A stretch of 10,008 nucleotides of DNA from an uncultured Marinilabiliaceae bacterium (GTDB lineage Bacteria; Bacteroidota; Bacteroidia; Bacteroidales; Marinilabiliaceae): assembly GCA_905235955.1 (NCBI GenBank), contig CAJONN010000057.1, positions 1 through 10,008 on the forward strand, written 5' to 3'. The position numbers were made by a program, and so were the translations under genes. This document shows positions 5,714-10,008 of this stretch, piece after piece (the first letter of the stretch is position 1; each line of letters begins with the position of its first letter). The notes under the pieces are model-generated. The model did not search any database. It saw nothing but the letters and a program-made list of their open reading frames with translations, and was not told the DNA's origin.

Positions 5714-7552
5714 ATGTGCGGAATTGTTGGATATATTGGCAGCCGAACGGCTTATCCTATCCTTATCAAAGGATTGCAACGACTTGAATATCGTGGTTAC
5801 GACTCAGCTGGTATAGCTTTGCTCGACAACAACAATGTCAATGTGTATAAATGCAAAGGCAAAGTGCGCGATCTTGAGCAACTTACCAACGGCAACCCCA
5901 TTGGGGGTACCATTGGCATTGGACATACGCGTTGGGCTACACACGGCATTCCCAACGATGTAAATGCACATCCGCACACCTCAATGAATGGCAAGTTTGT
6001 GGTTGTTCACAATGGCATTATCGAAAACTTTGCCCATTTGCGCAACGAACTTATCAGTCGTGGTTATTCCTTTAAGAGCGAAACCGATACTGAAGTGTTG
6101 GCTTGCCTCATAGAAAACATCTATACCTCAACCAATGTTTCGGCCGAAACAGCCGTGCGCATAGCACTTACCAAAGTTGTTGGCGCATACGGTTTGGTTG
6201 TTATTTGCACTACTGAACCCAACAAACTCATAGCTGCTCGCAAAGGCAGTCCGCTCGTAATAGGTATGGGGCATGGCGAGTATTTCATAGCCTCTGACGC
6301 AACACCCATAGTGGAGTATACTGACCAAATGGTATACCTCAACGATGGCGAAATAGCCATACTCACCAATGACAATCTCAACATAACCAACCTCAACGAC
6401 GAACGCAAAGACCCCAATGTAACTACTGTCGACATCAATATTGACAATATCGACAAAGGCGACTACGAGCACTATATGCTCAAAGAGATACATGAGCAAC
6501 CCATCTCGCTATCTGATACATTTCGTGGACGAATCAATCCTGACCTTAAGCAAATCAACTTAGGCGGTATTACCGAGGTGCTTCCGCGCATCTCAAATGC
6601 TAAGCGCATCATCATTGTAGCTTGTGGCACGTCGTATCATGCCGGCTTGGTAGGCGAATATCTTTTTGAAGAGTATGCTCGCATACCTGTTGAGGTTGAA
6701 TATGCTTCAGAGTTTAGGTATCGCAACCCCATCATCAACGCTGGTGATGTTATCATAGCCATATCGCAAAGTGGCGAAACAGCCGACACACTTGCTGCCA
6801 TCAGAATGGCCAAAGAACAAGGTGCACTCATACTTGGTATCTGCAACGTAGCAGGCTCATCGATACCGCGCGAAACACATGCAGGTATCTATACACACGC
6901 AGGTCCGGAAATAGGAGTGGCTTCAACCAAAGCCTTTACGGCGCAAGTGATGGTGCTCACTATGATGGCGTTTTTGATAGGTAAAAAACGTAACATCATC
7001 TCTACCGAAAAATATGAAGAGATGATAAGCAATATGCTCAAAGTGCCACAAAGTATTGAGGCACTAATGAAAAACGAAGCACATATCAGAGAAATAGCGC
7101 ACCTCTACAAAGATGCTACCAACGCCATCTATCTTGGGCGCGGATACCTCTACCCAGTGGCTCTCGAAGGTGCACTCAAACTCAAAGAGATATCGTATAT
7201 CCATGCTGAAGGTTATCCGGCAGCCGAAATGAAACACGGACCTATTGCCCTCATCGACCAAAATATGCCAGTGTTTGTTTTGGCAACAAAAGATAAATAT
7301 TACGAAAAGATAGTCAACAACATACAAGAAGTAAAGGCACGCCGCGGACAAGTGATAGCCATAGTGTCAGAGGGCGACGAGACCATCCGCAAAATGGCCG
7401 ACCATGTGATAGAGGTGCCCAACATCGACGAAGCACTCATGCCACTTATTGCCGTTGTGCCACTACAAATAATAAGTTACTACGTAGCCGTAATGCGAGG
7501 TTGCAATGTAGACCAACCACGCAACTTGGCTAAGTCGGTAACCGTTGAATAA
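5714..7552 (+). CDS. glmS: Glutamine--fructose-6-phosphate aminotransferase (isomerizing)
   Basis: GlmS makes glucosamine-6-phosphate from fructose-6-phosphate and glutamine, the first step to UDP-GlcNAc for peptidoglycan and lipid A. Its 612 residues are close to the 609 of E. coli. It starts MCGIVGYIG, so Cys2 becomes the N-terminal nucleophile. The glutaminase domain shows HTRWATHG (71-78), HNGIIEN (99-105) and ETDTE (123-127). Two SIS domains follow, with CGTSYHAG (304-311), SQSGETADT (351-359), E492, H508 in KHGP, and K607 in the C-terminal LAKSVTVE, each at the E. coli position plus four. It is cytosolic. The 44-nt leader is too short for a glmS ribozyme and shows no promoter box, so it is probably co-transcribed with frr. 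Confidence 0.98.
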   Translation: MCGIVGYIGSRTAYPILIKGLQRLEYRGYDSAGIALLDNNNVNVYKCKGKVRDLEQLTNGNPIGGTIGIGHTRWATHGIPNDVNAHPHTSMNGKFVVVHNGIIENFAHLRNELISRGYSFKSETDTEVLACLIENIYTSTNVSAETAVRIALTKVVGAYGLVVICTTEPNKLIAARKGSPLVIGMGHGEYFIASDATPIVEYTDQMVYLNDGEIAILTNDNLNITNLNDERKDPNVTTVDINIDNIDKGDYEHYMLKEIHEQPISLSDTFRGRINPDLKQINLGGITEVLPRISNAKRIIIVACGTSYHAGLVGEYLFEEYARIPVEVEYASEFRYRNPIINAGDVIIAISQSGETADTLAAIRMAKEQGALILGICNVAGSSIPRETHAGIYTHAGPEIGVASTKAFTAQVMVLTMMAFLIGKKRNIISTEKYEEMISNMLKVPQSIEALMKNEAHIREIAHLYKDATNAIYLGRGYLYPVALEGALKLKEISYIHAEGYPAAEMKHGPIALIDQNMPVFVLATKDKYYEKIVNNIQEVKARRGQVIAIVSEGDETIRKMADHVIEVPNIDEALMPLIAVVPLQIISYYVAVMRGCNVDQPRNLAKSVTVE

Positions 7553-7571
7553 CAGAAAAAATCGATTAATT

Positions 7572-7925
7572 ATGGAATCGACACGCCAGAAAAAGATATC
7601 GCGCCTTTTGCAAAAAGAGTGCGCCGAAATGTTTCAGAAAGAACTACGCGAGATTGTGCTCAACACAATGCTCTCCATCACTATAGCTCGTGTGTCGAGC
7701 GACCTCTCAGTGGTAAAGTTCTATATATCTATTTTTCCTTCAGAAAAAACTGATGCCGTTTTGCAAAATATCAATGCCAACAAAACTCGCATCAGATATG
7801 CTCTCGGACAACGCATTGGCAAGCAACTGCGCATAGTGCCAGAGCCTACATTCTTCATCGATGACAGCCTCGACTACTTAGACCATATTGATAAGTTGCT
7901 TGGCGAAGGAGAGGGAGGGAAATAA
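7572..7925 (+). CDS. rbfA: 30S ribosome-binding factor RbfA
   Basis: RbfA is a small KH-fold protein that binds the immature 30S subunit near the 5' end of 16S rRNA and helps late maturation. With the ATG at 7572 it has 117 residues and begins MESTRQKKISRLLQKE, the usual RbfA N terminus. An upstream in-frame ATG at 7545 would overlap the glmS end and add nine atypical residues (MNNRKNRLI), so I reject it. The C-terminal half has the family signature ALGQRIGKQLRIVPEPTFFIDDSLDY (77-102). It follows glmS by 19 nt and ends 3 nt before the methyltransferase. The GEGEGGK tail coincides with a purine-rich stretch that may serve as the next gene's ribosome binding site. Confidence 0.95.
   Translation: MESTRQKKISRLLQKECAEMFQKELREIVLNTMLSITIARVSSDLSVVKFYISIFPSEKTDAVLQNINANKTRIRYALGQRIGKQLRIVPEPTFFIDDSLDYLDHIDKLLGEGEGGK
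7906..7920 (+). promoter_or_regulatory. Purine-rich ribosome binding site inside the rbfA end
   Basis: An AAGGAGAGGGAGGGA stretch lies 9-23 nt before the methyltransferase ATG at 7929, inside the last codons of rbfA. Shine-Dalgarno-like sequences are not evident before the other starts here, so this one stands out. It would tie methyltransferase initiation to translation through the rbfA end. The role is inferred from position and base content. Confidence 0.4.
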
Positions 7926-7928
7926 GCT

Positions 7929-8750
7929 ATGCAATACGATCCTATCAAACGCTCGCTCGGCAAAGTATTCAATGCCACACCAATTTTCAGAGTTGTTTTT
8001 TACAAAATGCTCGATGTGCTCTTGCTTCGCTCGTGGTATATTAGGCGCGAACTAAGCAAGTGGAACAAGCAACTTGGTGGCGCACCAGCCTACGTGCTCG
8101 ATGCAGGTAGCGGCTTTGGACAATATACACACCGAATGGCAAACCTCAATAAGGCTCATCAGATTTTGGGCGTTGATGTAAAAGAGGAACAAATGGCCGA
8201 TTGCAATGCATTTTTTGCAGCTTTGGGCATGAGCAATCGTGTACATTTCGAAGTGCAAGACCTTACGCAATTTGTTCGCCCTAATAGCTTCGACCTTGTG
8301 CTTTCTGTTGACGTTATGGAGCATATACTTGATGATGTTCAGGTGTTTCAGAATTTCTATGCTTCGATGAAAGAAAATGCAACATTGCTCATATCAACAC
8401 CATCAGACCAAGGAGGCTCTGACGTTGACGAACATGATGCTGACCATGCACATGGCTTTATCGATGAGCATGTGCGCGATGGCTACAACATTTCTGACAT
8501 TGAAGCAAAACTTGCCAAAGTTGGCTTCAAAAATATTAGCGCCTCATATTCCTACGGCAAACCCGGACATGTGGCTTGGGTGCTATCAATGAAGTGGCCT
8601 ATTGTGGCACTCAATTACACTAAACTCTTCTTTGTGCTTTTGCCCATATACTACCTTGTTGTCTTCCCATTTTGCATAGTGCTCAACGCCATCGATGTTG
8701 CTACACATCATCCGACGGGCACAGGTCTTATTGTTAGGGCAACAAAATAA
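7929..8750 (+). CDS. Class I SAM-dependent methyltransferase with C-terminal hydrophobic segment
   Basis: This protein has 273 residues and a Rossmann methyltransferase core: motif I VLDAGSGFG (56-64) for SAM binding, GVDVKEEQM (81-89) with acidic D83 at the end of strand 2, and motif IV FDLVLSVDVMEHI (121-133), as in the UbiG/Methyltransf_11 group. A His/Asp-rich stretch (165-184, with HGF and EHVRDGY) follows the core, a position often used for the acceptor site. Residues about 229-252 are strongly hydrophobic and could form a membrane anchor, and basic N-terminal residues could also favour membrane contact. The substrate cannot be told from sequence. It is packed between rbfA (3 nt) and the permease (18 nt), suggesting co-expression. 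A lipid, quinone or small-molecule substrate is more likely than rRNA, with low certainty. Confidence 0.85.
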   Translation: MQYDPIKRSLGKVFNATPIFRVVFYKMLDVLLLRSWYIRRELSKWNKQLGGAPAYVLDAGSGFGQYTHRMANLNKAHQILGVDVKEEQMADCNAFFAALGMSNRVHFEVQDLTQFVRPNSFDLVLSVDVMEHILDDVQVFQNFYASMKENATLLISTPSDQGGSDVDEHDADHAHGFIDEHVRDGYNISDIEAKLAKVGFKNISASYSYGKPGHVAWVLSMKWPIVALNYTKLFFVLLPIYYLVVFPFCIVLNAIDVATHHPTGTGLIVRATK

Positions 8751-8768
8751 AGAGAAAAAAGCCTCGCT

Positions 8769-10004
8769 ATGACCACCAATTCGTTGCCATTTACCATAGC
8801 TAAGCGTTATCTTTTTGCTAAGAAATCGCAAAACATCATCAATATCATATCGGCCATATCGTCGCTTGGTATTATGGTAGGTACGGCAGCGTTGCTCATT
8901 GTTCTGAGTGTATTCAATGGCTTGAATATCTTTGTAGGTTCGCTTTTCGGTTCGTTCGACCCTGACCTAAAAATAGAGCCATCTGTGGGCAAATATTTTA
9001 GTGCCGACTCAGTTTTTGTGTCGCAAATAAGGCACGTAGAAGGCGTAGAGGCTGTTAGTTGCATATTGTCAGACAATGCGTTGCTCTCATATCAAAAACG
9101 CCAAATGCCAGCTATAGTTATGGGTGTCGACACGGCGTTTGAGCATGTTACGTGCATCGATAGCATCATTGCCGAAGGTCGATATTCTATCAATCATCCT
9201 GACATCAACTTCTGTATGTTGGGTGCTATCTTGGCCGATCAGCTTGGCGCTCGCTCAGTAGCTTTTGCTTCAAAACTAACAATGTACACGCCCAAGCGCA
9301 CTGGCAAAATAAATATGGCATCGCCTGAAAAGTCGTTTGTGCAAGAAGATGCTACAGTGTGTGGTTCGTTTGCGGTGCAGCAGGTTGATTACGACTCAAA
9401 TTATGCCATAATCTCACTACAGCAAGCTCGCGACCTCTTTTGCTACAATGGCAACGAAGTTTCAGCTATTGGCATCAGAGTAGCAGATGGATATAACATT
9501 GCTGAAGTAAAAGAAAGAATAATGCAACTTGTTGATAATGAGCTGCAAGTAAACGATAAATGGGAACAACATCAGTCGTTTTTCAAAATGATACAGGTAG
9601 AAAAACTTATGGCATTTCTCATTCTGACGTTTATCATTGTAATAGCTGCATTCAACATTATAGGTTCACTTTCGATGCTTATTTTTGAAAAAAAGGAGAG
9701 CATCAGCATCTTGAAGAGTATGGGTGCCGATAGGCAGCTTGTAACCAAAGTGTTTCTCTTTGAAGGTTGGCTTGTATCGCTTGGTGGTGTAGTTGTTGGT
9801 CTTGTGATAGGCATCGTATTAGTTTGGCTACAAGAACATTATGGCATTGTTGGTTTTGCAGGTAGCGAGAATTATATCATCAACGCCTATCCGGTTGAGT
9901 TGCAATGGGGCGATGTGCTTGTAGTGATGGTAACCGTGGCAGCTGTTGGCGTGCTTGCCGCATGGTATCCAGTAAAAGCCATAGTGAAGAAGTATTATGC
10001 TTAA
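8769..10004 (+). CDS. LolC/LolE-type lipoprotein-releasing ABC permease (FtsX/MacB fold)
   Basis: This is an inner-membrane permease of 411 residues with the four-segment topology of the family: TM1 about 27-50, a large periplasmic domain about 55-275, then TM2 (280-303), TM3 (331-355) and TM4 (382-400). The N terminus IAKRYLFAKKSQNIINIISAIS is typical of LolC/LolE, as is the cytoplasmic loop after TM2 with FEKKESISILKSMGA (306-320), the coupling helix to the LolD ATPase. It ends with YPVKAIVKKYYA, the usual C terminus, so the gene is complete although the window stops 4 nt later. Its role would be extraction of outer-membrane lipoproteins from the inner membrane. LolC and LolE cannot be told apart here. 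No ATPase gene is adjacent inside the window. Confidence 0.9.
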   Translation: MTTNSLPFTIAKRYLFAKKSQNIINIISAISSLGIMVGTAALLIVLSVFNGLNIFVGSLFGSFDPDLKIEPSVGKYFSADSVFVSQIRHVEGVEAVSCILSDNALLSYQKRQMPAIVMGVDTAFEHVTCIDSIIAEGRYSINHPDINFCMLGAILADQLGARSVAFASKLTMYTPKRTGKINMASPEKSFVQEDATVCGSFAVQQVDYDSNYAIISLQQARDLFCYNGNEVSAIGIRVADGYNIAEVKERIMQLVDNELQVNDKWEQHQSFFKMIQVEKLMAFLILTFIIVIAAFNIIGSLSMLIFEKKESISILKSMGADRQLVTKVFLFEGWLVSLGGVVVGLVIGIVLVWLQEHYGIVGFAGSENYIINAYPVELQWGDVLVVMVTVAAVGVLAAWYPVKAIVKKYYA

Positions 10005-10008
10005 TTGA

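Noticed and set aside
7545..7571. Longer rbfA start beginning inside the end of glmS
   Set aside because: The nine extra residues (MNNRKNRLI) do not look like an RbfA N terminus, whereas the ATG at 7572 gives the typical MESTRQKKISRLLQ start and avoids overlap.
8377..8592. Plus-strand 71-codon frame inside the methyltransferase
   Set aside because: It is out of frame within a gene with clear SAM-binding motifs, and its Met/His-rich translation is a frame-shifted reading of the Asp/His-rich stretch.

Overview
The window looks like chromosomal DNA from a member of the Bacteroidota, most likely the order Bacteroidales. Three things point there: AT-rich non-coding DNA, repeated matches to the Bacteroides-type sigma promoter (TTG, 19-20 nt spacer, TAnnTTTG), and core proteins (Frr, GlmS, RbfA) that resemble Bacteroidales versions. 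I see no insertion sequence, integrase, phage gene or CRISPR array, so this is mainly a housekeeping region.

Left part (1-902): no protein gene. On the minus strand a promoter at 512-544 drives two glutamine tRNAs, first anticodon CTG (402-472), then TTG (260-330), ending at a strong hairpin terminator (215-250). Further left on the same strand there is a second promoter (88-118) with a near-perfect 21-bp palindrome over its core, followed about 50 nt later by another hairpin with a T6 tract (7-36). This could be a small RNA gene, or an attenuated leader of a gene beyond the left edge. A 21-nt relic of a tRNA-Gln 5' end and some short repeats lie between the tRNA promoter and the first protein gene.

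Middle part (838-4912): a promoter at 838-868 precedes a 1029-residue soluble multi-PAS/GAF hybrid histidine kinase whose C-terminal receiver domain has lost most of its phosphorylation residues. Its stop overlaps the start of an S66-family LD-carboxypeptidase, so sensing and murein-peptide trimming appear translationally coupled. A 193-bp gap follows, with a stem-loop, direct repeats, and a diverged copy of a sequence also found at 735-768.

Right part (5075-10004): a tight same-strand run of frr (ribosome recycling), glmS (entry to amino-sugar synthesis), rbfA (30S maturation), a class I methyltransferase with a hydrophobic tail, and a LolC/LolE-type lipoprotein-releasing permease. Gaps are 3-44 bp with no internal terminator seen. 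All except possibly the methyltransferase are growth-linked translation or envelope functions, consistent with one operon from the TATCTTTG box at 5075-5082. The permease gene ends 4 bases before the window edge.
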